Source: Comamonas sp. GB3 AK4-5 (GTDB lineage Bacteria > Pseudomonadota > Gammaproteobacteria > Burkholderiales > Burkholderiaceae_C). Taken from it: DNA of 64,000 nt. The DNA is taken from assembly GCF_041320665.1 (NCBI RefSeq), contig NZ_CP166730.1:310001-374000 (forward strand), read 5' to 3'. Position 1 is the stretch's first letter. The number at the start of each line of letters is the position of its first letter. The notes under the pieces were generated by a model, which made no database searches, was not told where the DNA came from, and saw nothing but the letters and a program-made list of their open reading frames with translations. Positions 16,986-26,284 of this stretch are shown here, piece by piece. A program made the position numbers and the translations under genes.

Positions 16986-19283
16986 ATGGGACCGTACAAA
17001 AAGCATTGGTTTGCGCTGATAGGCCTGTGCATCGTCATGTTCTCGCTGCTGGGTTATCTGGGCGTGGACATTTACCGCAGCGCCCCGCCCATTCCCACCC
17101 AGGTGGTGAATGGGCAGGGCAAGACCCTGTTCACCCAGGATGACATCCTCGACGGCCAGACCGCCTGGCAGTCTGTGGGTGGCATGCAGCTGGGTTCCGT
17201 CTGGGGCCATGGCGCCTACCAGGCACCGGACTGGACGGCCGACTGGCTGCACCGCGAGCTGATGGCCTGGCTGGAGCTGGGCGCACAGCAGCGCCATGGC
17301 CAGCCCTATGCCCAGCTGAACCGGGTGGACCAGGCCGCGCTGCGCGCCGCGCTGCAGGCTGAATACCGTGGCAACCAGGTGGATGGCGCCAACCGCCTGC
17401 AGCTGAGCGAGCGCCGCATCCAGGCCGTGGCCCAGACCGCGGCGTACTACGACAGCCTGTTCTCGGCCGACCCGGCGTTGCGTTCCAGCCGCGAGAGCTT
17501 TGCCATGAAAGAAGACACGCTGCCCAGCGCCGAGCGCCGTCAGCAGCTCACGCATTTCTTCTTCTGGACGGCCTGGGCCGCCGCCACCGAGCGCCCTGGC
17601 AGCCAGGTCACCTACACCAACAACTGGCCGCACGAGCCCTTGATTGACAACCGCCCCAGCAGCGAGAACGTGGTCTGGTCGATTGTCAGCGTGGTGGTGT
17701 TGCTGGCCGGCGTGGGCTTTCTGGTCTGGGGCTGGTCCTTTCTGCGCCGCCATGACGAGCCAGAGCCCCCCGCGCCCGAGCGCGATCCGCTCACGCGCTT
17801 TGCCCTCACCGCTTCGCAGCAGGCTCTGGGCAAATACCTGTTTCTGGTGGTGGCGCTGTTTTGCTTTCAGGTCTTTATCGGCGGCTTTACCGCCCACTAC
17901 ACGGTGGAGGGCCAGCAGTTCTATGGCGTCGATGTGTCGCAGTGGTTCCCCTATGCGCTGACCCGCACCTGGCATATCCAGAGCGCGCTGTTCTGGATCG
18001 CCACCGGCTTTCTGGCCCTGGGCCTGTTTCTGGCGCCCATCATCAACGGCGGCAAGGACCCCCGCTTTCAAAAGCTGGGCGTAGATGTGCTGTTCTGGGC
18101 CCTGGTCTTTGTCTGCGTGGGCTCGTTTGTAGGCAACTACCTGGCGATCGCGCACAAGTTGCCGCCCGAGTGGAGCTTCTGGCTGGGCCACCAGGGCTAT
18201 GAGTATGTGGACCTGGGCCGCATCTGGCAGATTCTGAAATGGGTGGGCATCTTGCTGTGGCTGGTGCTGATGCTGCGCGGCGTGCTGCCGGCCCTGTTGG
18301 CACGCAGCAATGCGGCGCAAAAGGAAGACAAAAACCTGCTGGCCCTGCTCACCGCCTCGGTGGGTGCCATCGGCCTGTTCTACGGCGCCGGCCTGTTCTA
18401 TGGCGAGCGCACCAGCCTGTCGGTGATGGAGTACTGGCGCTGGTGGGTGGTGCACCTGTGGGTGGAGGGCTTCTTTGAAGTCTTTGCCACTACGGCCCTG
18501 GCCTTTATCTTCTCCAGCATGGGCCTGGTCTCGCGCCGCATGGCCACCTCGGCCAGTCTGGCCTCGGCCTCGCTGTTCCTGCTGGGTGGCATTCCCGGCA
18601 CCTTTCACCACCTCTACTTTGCCGGCACCACCACCCCGGTGATGGCCGTGGGCGCAGCCTTTAGCGCGCTGGAAGTGGTGCCGCTGATTGTGCTGGGCCA
18701 CGAGGCCTGGGAGCATGCCCGCCTCAAGACCCGCGCGCCGTGGATGGCCCAGCTGCAATGGCCGCTGGCCTGCTTTGTGGCCGTGGCCTTCTGGAACATG
18801 CTGGGCGCCGGCGTGTTCGGTTTCATGATCAACCCGCCGATCTCGCTCTACTACATCCAGGGCCTGAACACCACGCCGGTGCACGCCCACGCGGCCCTGT
18901 TCGGTGTCTATGGCTTCCTGGCCCTGGGCTTCACCCTGCTGGTGCTGCACTATGTGCGCCCGCAGCTGGTGTTCAGCCAACGCTTGATGCAGACCGGCTT
19001 CTGGGGCTTGAACATCGGCCTGGTGTTGATGATTGCCACCAGCCTGCTGCCCATTGGCATCATCCAGTTCTATGCCAGCGTCAGCGAAGGCATGTGGTGG
19101 GCCCGCAGCGAGGAGTTTATGCAGCAGCCGCTGCTGCAACAGCTGCGCTGGGTGCGCACCTTTGGCGACGTGGTCTTCATCGTCGGTGCGATGGCGCTGA
19201 GCTGGCAGGTGGTGATTGGCCTGTTGAGCCCGGCCGCTCGCAAGCCGCAGACGGCGGTGGCGGCCAAGCCGGCACGCGCCTAA
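16986..19283 (+). CDS. norZ: Quinol-dependent nitric oxide reductase (qNOR)
   Basis: A 765-residue single-subunit inner-membrane enzyme that reduces two NO to N2O with electrons from quinol. The first helix is followed by a periplasmic N-terminal extension (about residues 35-220, with GSVWGHGAYQAPDWTADWLH) typical of qNOR and absent from cytochrome-c-dependent NorB. The catalytic core has about 12 helices. Metal ligands are visible as RTWHIQSALFW, HLWVEGFFE (FeB His and Glu), GTFHHLYFAG (two FeB His) and VHAHAALFGVYG (haem His pair). AAGGAG precedes the start by nine bases. With NirK it forms a nitrite-to-N2O route. Confidence 0.95.
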   Translation: MGPYKKHWFALIGLCIVMFSLLGYLGVDIYRSAPPIPTQVVNGQGKTLFTQDDILDGQTAWQSVGGMQLGSVWGHGAYQAPDWTADWLHRELMAWLELGAQQRHGQPYAQLNRVDQAALRAALQAEYRGNQVDGANRLQLSERRIQAVAQTAAYYDSLFSADPALRSSRESFAMKEDTLPSAERRQQLTHFFFWTAWAAATERPGSQVTYTNNWPHEPLIDNRPSSENVVWSIVSVVVLLAGVGFLVWGWSFLRRHDEPEPPAPERDPLTRFALTASQQALGKYLFLVVALFCFQVFIGGFTAHYTVEGQQFYGVDVSQWFPYALTRTWHIQSALFWIATGFLALGLFLAPIINGGKDPRFQKLGVDVLFWALVFVCVGSFVGNYLAIAHKLPPEWSFWLGHQGYEYVDLGRIWQILKWVGILLWLVLMLRGVLPALLARSNAAQKEDKNLLALLTASVGAIGLFYGAGLFYGERTSLSVMEYWRWWVVHLWVEGFFEVFATTALAFIFSSMGLVSRRMATSASLASASLFLLGGIPGTFHHLYFAGTTTPVMAVGAAFSALEVVPLIVLGHEAWEHARLKTRAPWMAQLQWPLACFVAVAFWNMLGAGVFGFMINPPISLYYIQGLNTTPVHAHAALFGVYGFLALGFTLLVLHYVRPQLVFSQRLMQTGFWGLNIGLVLMIATSLLPIGIIQFYASVSEGMWWARSEEFMQQPLLQQLRWVRTFGDVVFIVGAMALSWQVVIGLLSPAARKPQTAVAAKPARA

Positions 19284-19326
19284 ACCCTGCCCGTCCTGGC
19301 CGTTGGGCCAGAACGGCCACATCCCA

Positions 19327-19354
19327 AGGCCACGGCATATGCCGTGGCTTTTTT
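19327..19354 (+). terminator. Intrinsic terminator of nirK-ric-norZ
   Basis: Eight-bp stem GCCACGGC/GCCGTGGC with loop ATAT followed by six T, about 45 bases after the norZ stop. Confidence 0.88.
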
Positions 19355-19447
19355 GCGTGGGGCTCAGGTGGGCGATATGCAGCCAAAACGGCGTTTTATG
19401 CAGGCTGCATATGCGTAGACAGCTTCTGTTTGGGTAGTGGAGGCCGG

Positions 19448-19906
19448 TCAGTGCGGGGCGGTGTCTACCGCCTGCGGCAGCCCTGTGGCGGACTCATCCC
19501 CCCGCGCCAGCGCATCGGCCACGCCGTTTTTGTGGCGCGGTATCCATTGCACCTTCACCGCCGCAAACAGCGGCAGCAGGGCGCGGGCCTGTTCGTAAAT
19601 GGGGTGCAGCCGGGCAATGGGCCTGGGCTGGGCCTGGCTCAGTTGCTCGGCCAGGATGCTGCTGTCGGTATAGAGTAGCACCTGCTGCGCCTGTTGGCTG
19701 TGCAGCCACTGCAGCGCATGGATGGCGGCCTTGGCCTCGGCCTCGTTGTTGCAACCGGTATGGGGCAGGGCCAGGCTGAATTTGTGCTCGGCACCATCAG
19801 GCCCATGGGCCACGCCGCCTATGCGCATGCGGCCGGGGTTGGGGAAGGCGCTGCCGTCGATGTAGACGGTCCAGAGGGGGGATTGCATGGGGGGGAGCTT
19901 AACCAT
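19448..19906 (-). CDS. RNase H-fold protein (RnhA-like)
   Basis: 152 residues with the RNase HI fold: TVYIDGSAFPNPG (first catalytic Asp near residue 17), NNEAEAKAAIHAL (Glu near 54), VLLYTDSSILAEQL (Asp near 81) and NGVADALARGD (Asp near 130). All four catalytic acidic residues are therefore present, and it may cut RNA in RNA-DNA hybrids. The sequence is shorter at the basic handle than E. coli RNase HI, so it may be an additional RNase H-like protein and not the housekeeping enzyme. The start is uncertain: ATG at 19906 or 19888, neither with a clear ribosome site. Confidence 0.75.
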   Translation of the reverse strand: MVKLPPMQSPLWTVYIDGSAFPNPGRMRIGGVAHGPDGAEHKFSLALPHTGCNNEAEAKAAIHALQWLHSQQAQQVLLYTDSSILAEQLSQAQPRPIARLHPIYEQARALLPLFAAVKVQWIPRHKNGVADALARGDESATGLPQAVDTAPH

Positions 19907-19992
19907 GGCGGGTGGGGTGTGTGGCTCGCCGCTGAAAAAAGCTTTTCAGCATGATGGCCTCATTTCTTGCAGCCCAGGCTGGTGTTCTATGA

Positions 19993-20030
19993 CTCCCTCG
20001 CCCGCTGGCGGGAGAGGGTTGGGGTGAGGG
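19993..20030 (+). repeat. Palindromic repeat family P, copy 1
   Basis: CTCCCTCGCCCGCTGGCGGG followed by AGAGGGTTGGGGTGAGGG. This REP-like unit is common between genes of many proteobacteria. Five copies are seen in the window. It lies in the 727-bp gap between the RNase H-like gene and pdxY. Confidence 0.7.
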
Positions 20031-20096
20031 TGGCGGTTCAGCGCTTGTTTTGAAAAATTCTTTTCTCTGGGCTGTGTTGGATGTTGTTGTGGATTT

Positions 20097-20130
20097 GTTT
20101 TCCGAGGCCGGGTCTCGCCCCGGCGGGCGA
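20097..20130. repeat. Hairpin repeat family G, copy 2
   Basis: GTTTTCCGAGGCCGGGTCTC followed by GCCCCGGCGGGCGA; inverted relative to copy 3, about 400 bp away. Confidence 0.65.
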
Positions 20131-20430
20131 CTTCATTTTCTTGAACGCTCAAGAAAACGGAAGCAAAAGAAACCGCCCCTGCTGCCCATGTCCCTGGGCT
20201 TCGCTGCGGGCAAGCTCGGTGCTCGATCCCAGGGCGGCGCCGCAGAACTCGTTGCGCGGCATGGCCGCTGCGCTCACACATGCTGCGGCAAGCTTGACCA
20301 CGAAGCAGCTGTGTCTTGCGGCACAGCTGCCCGCCCTGGGCTCTGCGCGCCGAGCCATAGGCAGAAGGGGAAAGCGGGGACCGGATACCTGCCTTGCGAG
20401 CGCTGTGCGCCGGACCCAGGCCGGTATTGC

Positions 20431-20468
20431 ACCTTCCCCTGTCGGGGGAAGGTTGGGATGGGGGCTCA
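20431..20468 (+). repeat. Palindromic repeat family P, copy 2
   Basis: ACCTTCCCCTGTCGGGGGAAGG then TTGGGATGGGGGCTCA, a diverged copy of the family. Confidence 0.55.
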
Positions 20469-20501
20469 CCGCGAAGGTGCTACCTGCTGCTTCGTCACTC
20501 C

Positions 20502-20531
20502 GCCCGCCGGGGCGAGACCCGGCCTCGGAAC
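20502..20531. repeat. Hairpin repeat family G, copy 3
   Basis: GCCCGCCGGGGCGAGACCCG then GCCTCGGAAC. With copy 2 it brackets a 370-bp stretch of non-coding DNA in which I see no gene. Confidence 0.65.
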
Positions 20532-20633
20532 AACGCCTCTTCACAGTGTTTATTCAGAGGAAAGCGGCCTCTAACGCATACCCCAGCAGCAAAGACTGCT
20601 CACTTTTTTTGAGAGCTGTACGCAGAAACAAGC

Positions 20634-21497
20634 TCAACGCACTTGCCGCGCCGCAAAGTGCACGCCCGGCTGCACATAGCTCTCCTGCGCCTGCACCAGC
20701 TGCAGCTCAGACTGGCCTGCATCATGGGTGCGCTGCAGCAGCTCAAACATGCTGGCCGTGGTGCGCTCCAGCGCGGTCTTGGCGGAACCCGCCGCGCCAA
20801 AGTGTTGGCTGTAGTGGGCGGTGAACAGGGCCGCCGTCACATCGCCCGAGCCGTTGACCTTGCCGGGAAAGCGGGGCGTGCTCACCAGCCAGGCGCCGGT
20901 GGCGTCCACCGCCAGCATGGCGATGGTGTCGGCGGGCGCATCGGGCTGGAAGACGCTGGTCACCAGCACGGCGCGTGGGCCCATGGCCATCACGGCGTCC
21001 ACCGCCGCCAAGGTGCTGGGCAGATCGCTGACCTCCATGCCCGTCAGATAGCCCAGCTCAAACTGATTCGGCGTCACCAAGTCGGCCGCAGGCACCACGC
21101 GCTCGCGCAGCAGCTGGGGAATAGCGGGGTTCACAAAACAGCCGGATTTGGCATTGCCCATCACCGGGTCGCAGGTGTAGGTGGCTTGGGGGTTGAGCGC
21201 CTTCACGCGGGCCACGGTGGCCAGAATGGCATCGGCGATATCGGCGCCGCCCTGGTAGCCGCTGAGCACCACATCCACCTGCGCCAGCGCGCCGCGCTTT
21301 TCCATGCCATCTACGATGGCGATGACCTCGCTGGCCGGAATGGCCGAGCCGCCCCATTGCCCGTAACCCGTGTGGTTGGAGAAGTTGACGGTGTACACAG
21401 GCCACACCTCATGCCCCAGGCGCTGCAGCGGAAACACCGCGGCGGCATTGCCGACATGGCCGTAAGAGACATGGGATTGGATGGAGAGGATGTTCAT
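20634..21497 (-). CDS. pdxY: Pyridoxal kinase
   Basis: 287 residues, the usual length of the PdxY/PdxK branch of the ribokinase-like superfamily. It phosphorylates pyridoxal with ATP in the vitamin B6 salvage pathway in the cytoplasm. The start MNILSIQSHVSYGHVGNAAA carries the family's Gly-rich substrate loop. The Asp of the anion hole and the catalytic base lie in PGKVNGSGDVTAALF (residues 222-236). The DPVMGNAKSGCFV segment (residues 110-122) is typical of PdxY. It stands alone between repeat-rich DNA and the AT-rich gene. PdxK is the alternative name for a close relative. Confidence 0.93.
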   Translation of the reverse strand: MNILSIQSHVSYGHVGNAAAVFPLQRLGHEVWPVYTVNFSNHTGYGQWGGSAIPASEVIAIVDGMEKRGALAQVDVVLSGYQGGADIADAILATVARVKALNPQATYTCDPVMGNAKSGCFVNPAIPQLLRERVVPAADLVTPNQFELGYLTGMEVSDLPSTLAAVDAVMAMGPRAVLVTSVFQPDAPADTIAMLAVDATGAWLVSTPRFPGKVNGSGDVTAALFTAHYSQHFGAAGSAKTALERTTASMFELLQRTHDAGQSELQLVQAQESYVQPGVHFAARQVR

Positions 21498-21720
21498 GGC
21501 GTGCGCAATGCCTGGGCTGGGAGGCCGCTCTGTGGGGCCTGGGAGATGCGTTGGAGCATGGCTCCAACAGGGTTTGCAAGCTTAGTATAAAAGCGAGGAT
21601 CCCTCTGGTCTTTGAAAATGCATATTAAGTGTGTTGCTCTCGTGCATCCAGTAGCCGATTTCCCCTTTATTTATTCTGACCGTGCGCTTGCTTGTTTTTT
21701 AAAAGAAGCGTGGATCTATA

Positions 21721-22698
21721 TTATTGAATCTTGCTATCGTCTTTTGCTATTAATATTGGTTCAATTCTTAATTTTTCAGAATTTGGAAGCTTTGAATATA
21801 TATCTGATTCAGGAAATGATATCTGCAGATTCTGGATAGAGTCTTTGGTTTTTTTCTTTTCCAAATGAGAAATGGCAAAATCTAATATTTTTTGCTTGCT
21901 TTCTTTGTCGATAATTCCATCGAAACCAATTAGCTTATTGCCAAATATTGCAACATATGTACCAATGAACCAAAATACTTCACTGGGTACATTGGTTTTT
22001 ATATCATTGTAAATTGCCCAAATGTCACCGGGGGATTTGAATTGTGCTTTGACAAATGAAGGCGTGGACTCATTTTGCTTGCGATTTAGCAACTTTTGGC
22101 AGAATTCATCGATTCCGTCTATAAGCTCGAATAATTGGATGATGTCTTTTGTTTTTATATTCGATTGGGCTTTTATCTTTAAAGAAGTATGTACCTTAGA
22201 TCCTTTAACAAAGAATGGGAAGAGCGTATGGTAAAGAGATTCATGATATTTGGTGATGTTAAATAGGCTTTGATTGCACTTCAAGCCGACTTGTAAATCA
22301 TATGGAATCTCATTTCTTTTGATTGTTGTTCCCCATTCAACTTTGCGCCGAAGGCCTAAAAGATATTTTTTTGCTTCAAATCCACTTCCATCAAGAAAGG
22401 GATCGCTTTTTACTATTCCAATGGCAATTTCTTTTTTGCCGATTGTAATAACCCAGTCATTTATTTTTATCTTATCAATGAAACGATAAACTTGGTTTTG
22501 TCGGCTAGTTTTTGCAGAATAAGGCAGGTGCAAAGAAATAATATTTAGAGTATTTTCTGATATCTGATCACTAGTAATTTCGAGATCATCAATATGAGAG
22601 AGGGCAACAAAACCACTCTTAATAAAATTATTGAAATAAAATCCACCGTCAGCACGAATTACCCAATAATTTTTCTTTGGATCGACAATAGGGATCAT
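21721..22698 (-). CDS. AT-rich orphan gene with a restriction-system-like N-terminal reader domain
   Basis: 325 residues, with DNA of roughly one-third GC by eye in a genome near two-thirds, and Lys/Ile/Asn-rich codon use, so it was probably acquired by transfer. The start at 22698 follows GGAG by five bases; the open frame extends upstream through the gatB terminator and was rejected. Residues about 11-165 (YWVIRADGGFYFNNFIKSGF, VYRFIDKIKINDWVITI, YLLGLRRKVEWGTTI) resemble the PUA/EVE-like domain found at the N terminus of Mrr-type restriction proteins and other defence nucleases, where it may read modified DNA. The C-terminal half (about 185-325) shows no nuclease motif I recognise; VFWFIGTYVAIFG (241-253) is hydrophobic. 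The function is unknown and a defence role is inference. Confidence 0.75.
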   Translation of the reverse strand: MIPIVDPKKNYWVIRADGGFYFNNFIKSGFVALSHIDDLEITSDQISENTLNIISLHLPYSAKTSRQNQVYRFIDKIKINDWVITIGKKEIAIGIVKSDPFLDGSGFEAKKYLLGLRRKVEWGTTIKRNEIPYDLQVGLKCNQSLFNITKYHESLYHTLFPFFVKGSKVHTSLKIKAQSNIKTKDIIQLFELIDGIDEFCQKLLNRKQNESTPSFVKAQFKSPGDIWAIYNDIKTNVPSEVFWFIGTYVAIFGNKLIGFDGIIDKESKQKILDFAISHLEKKKTKDSIQNLQISFPESDIYSKLPNSEKLRIEPILIAKDDSKIQ

Positions 22699-22716
22699 CA
22701 GTTCTCCGAAAATGAA

Positions 22717-22742
22717 TAAACCCGCCTTGATGGGCGGGTTTA
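22717..22742 (-). terminator. Intrinsic terminator of the gat operon
   Basis: Ten-bp stem TAAACCCGCC/GGCGGGTTTA with a six-base loop, 20 bases past the gatB stop on the minus strand and followed there by T-rich sequence. The AT-rich gene begins right behind it. Confidence 0.75.
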
Positions 22743-22762
22743 TTGTAGTGGGTAACAAGTGG

Positions 22763-24220
22763 TTACGCCAACTTCGCCTTCAACACTTCATTCACCTGCC
22801 CAGGATTTGCTTTTCCCTTGGAAGCCTTCATCACCTGGCCGACTAGGGCGTTAAATGCCTTGTCCTTGCCCGCGCGGTATTGCTCCACGTTGCCGGGGTT
22901 GGCGGCGATGACCTCGTCGATGATCTTTTCCAGCGCGCCGGTGTCGTTCATTTGCTTCAGGCCCTTGGCCTCGATGACGGCGTCGACGTCGGAGCCCTCT
23001 CCGGTCCACAGCGCCTCAAACACGGTGCGGGCAGCGTTGTTGGAGATGGTGCCGTCAGAGATGCGGGCAATCATGGCGGCCAGCTGTTGGCTGGACACCT
23101 TGACCGCCTCCATGCCGATTTCTTCGGTGTTCAGGCGGCGGGAGATTTCGCCCATCACCCAGTTGCTGGCCAGCTTGGGCTGGCCGCAGGCCTTGGCTGC
23201 GTCTTCAAAGTAGGCGGCCATGGCTTGACTTTGGGTCAGCGTGGTGGCGTCGTACGCGGGCAGGGCGTACTGCTCCACAAAGCGGGCGGCCATGGCGCGG
23301 GGCAGCTCGGGCATGTCGGCCTTGACGCGCTCCACCCACTCCGGGGCCACGACCAGGGGCGGCAGGTCGGGGTCGGGGAAGTAGCGGTAGTCGGCCGCGT
23401 CTTCCTTGGTGCGCATGGCGCGGGTTTCGCCGGTGTCGGGGTTGAACAGCACCGTGGCCTGCTGGATCTTGTGGCCGTCTTCAATCTGCTCGATTTGCCA
23501 GAGGATTTCGTAATCGATGGCGATCTGCATGTTGCGGAACGAGTTCAGGTTCTTGATCTCGCGGCGTGTGCCCAGCGGCTGGCCGGGCTTGCGCACGGAG
23601 ACGTTGGCGTCGCAGCGGAAAGAGCCTTCCTGCATATTGCCGTCGCAGATGCCGATCCAGGTGACGATCTTGTGCAGCTCCTTGGCGTAGGCCACGGCCT
23701 CGGCGGTGGAGCGCATATCGGGCTCGGTGACGATTTCCAGCAGCGGCGTGCCGGCGCGGTTCAGGTCGATGCCGGACTGGCCGATGAACTCGTCGTGCAC
23801 GGACTTGCCGGCGTCTTCCTCCAGGTGGGCGCGCACCAGGCGCACGGTCTTGAGGATGTTCTCTTTGCCTTCTTCCAGATAGAAGCTGACTTCACCGCCT
23901 TGCACCACGGGGATCTCGAACTGCGAGATTTGGTAGCCCTTGGGCAGGTCGGGGTAGAAGTAGTTTTTGCGGGCAAAAATGCTGCGCGGCGCGATGGTGG
24001 AGCCCAGCGACAAGCCGAGCTTGATGGCGCATTCCACGGCCGTCTTGTTCATCACCGGCAGGGTGCCGGGCAGGGCCAGGTCCACGGCGCTGGCCTGGGT
24101 GTTGGGCTCGGCGCCAAAGGCGGTGCTGGCGCGGCTGAAGATCTTGCTGTTGGTGGCCAGCTGGGCGTGGGTCTCAAAGCCGATGACGACCTCGTAGCCA
24201 TTGATCAGTTTCACAGTCAT
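22763..24220 (-). CDS. gatB: Asp-tRNA(Asn)/Glu-tRNA(Gln) amidotransferase subunit B
   Basis: 485 residues, full length. GatB binds the mischarged tRNA, activates it with ATP and transfers ammonia from GatA, so the cell obtains Gln-tRNA or Asn-tRNA indirectly. The N terminus ([20 protein letters not shown]) carries the family's His-Gln pocket, and the central [20 protein letters not shown] (residues 210-229) is highly typical. The C-terminal helical YqeY-like tail (from about residue 400) binds tRNA. It is the last gene of the gatC-gatA-gatB operon, separated from gatA by a 116-bp gap with a large hairpin. Confidence 0.97.
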   Translation of the reverse strand: MTVKLINGYEVVIGFETHAQLATNSKIFSRASTAFGAEPNTQASAVDLALPGTLPVMNKTAVECAIKLGLSLGSTIAPRSIFARKNYFYPDLPKGYQISQFEIPVVQGGEVSFYLEEGKENILKTVRLVRAHLEEDAGKSVHDEFIGQSGIDLNRAGTPLLEIVTEPDMRSTAEAVAYAKELHKIVTWIGICDGNMQEGSFRCDANVSVRKPGQPLGTRREIKNLNSFRNMQIAIDYEILWQIEQIEDGHKIQQATVLFNPDTGETRAMRTKEDAADYRYFPDPDLPPLVVAPEWVERVKADMPELPRAMAARFVEQYALPAYDATTLTQSQAMAAYFEDAAKACGQPKLASNWVMGEISRRLNTEEIGMEAVKVSSQQLAAMIARISDGTISNNAARTVFEALWTGEGSDVDAVIEAKGLKQMNDTGALEKIIDEVIAANPGNVEQYRAGKDKAFNALVGQVMKASKGKANPGQVNEVLKAKLA

Positions 24221-24251
24221 GTTCTGTGTTTCCTCACTGCTATTGTTTGAT

Positions 24252-24329
24252 GAGCTGTCTGTGCATGAGTGCTGCGGTTTTCAATAGGTTTTGTCATTGA
24301 AAGTGGCGCTTCTCATGCACAGCCAGCTC
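24252..24329. repeat. 78-bp nested inverted repeat between gatA and gatB
   Basis: Arms GAGCTGTCTGTGCATGAG and CTCATGCACAGCCAGCTC (one mismatch in 18) enclose 42 bases that themselves contain the inverted pair TTTCAAT/ATTGAAA. In the transcript this would make a long two-part hairpin between two genes whose products are needed in equal amounts. It may be a transcript stabiliser or a repeat relic. Confidence 0.7.
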
Positions 24330-24336
24330 TTGTTTT

Positions 24337-25839
24337 TTAGATGCCTGTAGGGCGCTGCAGGTGGAAGTCGGTGGCCTGCTGGAAGCGGTGTGCGGCGTTC
24401 AGCAAACGGCTTTCGGCAAAGTAGTTGCCGATCAGCTGCAGGCCCACGGGCATGCCGGCATCGCCAAAGCCTGCGGGCAGCGAGAGGCCGGGCAGGCCGG
24501 CCAGCGATGCGGGCAGGGTGAAGATGTCGGCCAGGTAGTTGCTCACCGGGTCGGCCTTGCCACCGATGGCCCAGGCCGTGGTGGGGGCTGCGGGGCCGGC
24601 GATGACGTCGCAGTCCTTGAAGGCGGCCTGGAAGTCGTCGGCAATCATGCGGCGGATTTTTTGCGCCTGCAGGTAGTAGGCGTCGTAATAGCCTTCGCTC
24701 AGCACATAGGCGCCCATCATGATGCGGCGCTTGACCTCGTCGCCAAAGCCTTGGGCGCGGGTCTGCTTGTACATATCGTTGAGGTCGGCAAAGTCCTTGG
24801 CGCGGTGGCCGAACTTGACGCCGTCAAAACGCGAGAGATTGGACGAGGCTTCGGCCGGTGCCAGGATGTAGTAGACGGGCACGGACAGCTCGGTGCGCGG
24901 CAGCGTGACGGGCACTAATTTTGCCCCCAGCTTTTCGTATTCCTTGAGCGCGGCGTCCACGGCGGTGCGCACATCGGCGGAGAGGCCTTCGCCAAAGAAT
25001 TCGGCGGGCACGCCAATGCGCAGGCCTTCAATCGAATCATTCAGCTTGGCGCTGAAGTCTTCGGCCGGCATATCCAGGCTGGTGGAGTCGCGGTCCAGAT
25101 CGGGGCCGCACATCTCACTCAGCAAGAGCGCGCAGTCTTCGGCAGAGCGGGCCATGGGGCCGGCCTGGTCCAGGCTGGAGGCGAAGGCGATCATGCCGTA
25201 GCGGCTGGCGCGGCCGTAGGTGGGCTTGATGCCGGTGATGCCGCAAAACGATGCGGGCTGGCGAATGGAGCCACCGGTGTCGGTGCCGGTCACGGCCGGG
25301 GCCAAGCGCGCGGCGACGGCGGCGGCCGAGCCACCGGAGGAGCCTCCGGGCACATGGTCCAGGTTCCAGGGGTTGCGTACGGGCTGGGCCGTGTCAAAGC
25401 CCACGGGGGCGATGGCCGAGTTCTCGTTGGCGCCGCCCATGGCGAATTCGTCACAATTCAGCTTGCCCAGGGTGACCATGCCGGCCCCACCTTCGGAGCC
25501 CCCCAGCTTGGCAACCACGGTGGCGTCAAAAGGCGACTGGTAGCCCTCCAGCATCTTGCTGGCGGCGGTGGTGGGGAAGTCGCGGGTGACGAAGATGTCC
25601 TTGTGTGCAATGGGCACGCCGGCCAGCTTGCCGCCCTTGCCAGCGGCGATCAGGGCGTCGGCGGCCTTGGCCTGGGCCAGGGTCACGTCTTCGTTGATGG
25701 AGACAAAGGCGCCCAGGTTCTGGTGCTGCTTGGCGCGGGCCAAAAAGTGCTGTGCGGCCTCGGTGGCGGAGACTTGCTGGGTGCGCAGTTGCGCGGCCAG
25801 TTCGGCCACGCCGAGGTGGTGCAGTTCGGTGTTGCTCAT
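24337..25839 (-). CDS. gatA: Asp-tRNA(Asn)/Glu-tRNA(Gln) amidotransferase subunit A
   Basis: 500 residues, full length. GatA is the glutaminase that frees ammonia for GatB and belongs to the amidase-signature family. The Ser-Ser-Lys triad is visible: Lys in VPIAHKDIF (about residue 79), Ser in [14 protein letters not shown] (about residues 160-173) and Ser in [14 protein letters not shown] (about 184-191). The C-terminal [20 protein letters not shown] is the usual family end motif. It lies 20 bases after gatC. Confidence 0.97.
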   Translation of the reverse strand: MSNTELHHLGVAELAAQLRTQQVSATEAAQHFLARAKQHQNLGAFVSINEDVTLAQAKAADALIAAGKGGKLAGVPIAHKDIFVTRDFPTTAASKMLEGYQSPFDATVVAKLGGSEGGAGMVTLGKLNCDEFAMGGANENSAIAPVGFDTAQPVRNPWNLDHVPGGSSGGSAAAVAARLAPAVTGTDTGGSIRQPASFCGITGIKPTYGRASRYGMIAFASSLDQAGPMARSAEDCALLLSEMCGPDLDRDSTSLDMPAEDFSAKLNDSIEGLRIGVPAEFFGEGLSADVRTAVDAALKEYEKLGAKLVPVTLPRTELSVPVYYILAPAEASSNLSRFDGVKFGHRAKDFADLNDMYKQTRAQGFGDEVKRRIMMGAYVLSEGYYDAYYLQAQKIRRMIADDFQAAFKDCDVIAGPAAPTTAWAIGGKADPVSNYLADIFTLPASLAGLPGLSLPAGFGDAGMPVGLQLIGNYFAESRLLNAAHRFQQATDFHLQRPTGI

Positions 25840-25859
25840 GGTTCTGTGGCTTTGCGCGT

Positions 25860-26159
25860 TTATTCGATGACCTTGGGCACCAGGAAATAACCCTTCTCGG
25901 CCGCAGGTGCGTTCTGCATGTTGGCTTCACGGTTATTGAAATCGCTTACCAAATCTTCACGTAGGCGCAGGCTTACGTCTTGGATGGCTGCAACCGGATG
26001 GGCCAGGGGCTGGATGCCGGAGGTATCCACAGCCTGCATTTTCTCGACAATGCCGAAAAATCCGTTGAGTTGCGTGAGCATGCGCTCGCTTTCGGTGGGC
26101 GAAAGCGCAAGCCGCGCCAGATTGGCGATGCGGTCGATGTCTTGTGAGGTGAGTGGCAT
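25860..26159 (-). CDS. gatC: Asp-tRNA(Asn)/Glu-tRNA(Gln) amidotransferase subunit C
   Basis: 99 residues. GatC wraps around GatA and stabilises its contact with GatB. The start at 26159 ([20 protein letters not shown]) matches the family, in which the first helix follows directly; the frame is open 16 codons further but that part is not conserved. The C-terminal REDLVSDF...LVPKVIE is typical. It is the first gene of the gat operon, divergent from mreB. Confidence 0.95.
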   Translation of the reverse strand: MPLTSQDIDRIANLARLALSPTESERMLTQLNGFFGIVEKMQAVDTSGIQPLAHPVAAIQDVSLRLREDLVSDFNNREANMQNAPAAEKGYFLVPKVIE

Positions 26160-26254
26160 AGAAAAACGCGGATCAAAAAACTGATGCATTGCAGTGGTGC
26201 ACTGCATCTGGACTTAAGTTATTCACAGGGGATACGGTATTATCTCGGCTTTGC

Positions 26255-26284
26255 CGTAATGACATCTGTAAAGGCGTCATTACG
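26255..26284. promoter_or_regulatory. Inverted repeat in the gatC-mreB divergent intergenic region
   Basis: Perfect 9-bp arms CGTAATGAC/GTCATTACG separated by 12 bases, between the two divergent start codons. It could be an operator or an mreB leader hairpin. No regulator is proposed. Confidence 0.4.

Noticed and set aside
14598..19322. 1574-residue minus-strand open frame opposite nirK-ric-norZ
   Set aside because: It is the shadow of strongly supported plus-strand genes; His/Gln/Ala-rich translation is typical of antisense frames in GC-rich DNA.
20041..20600. Several overlapping open frames in both strands
   Set aside because: They run through palindromic repeats (families P and G), change frame composition and have no start signals. 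Non-coding repeat DNA is more likely.
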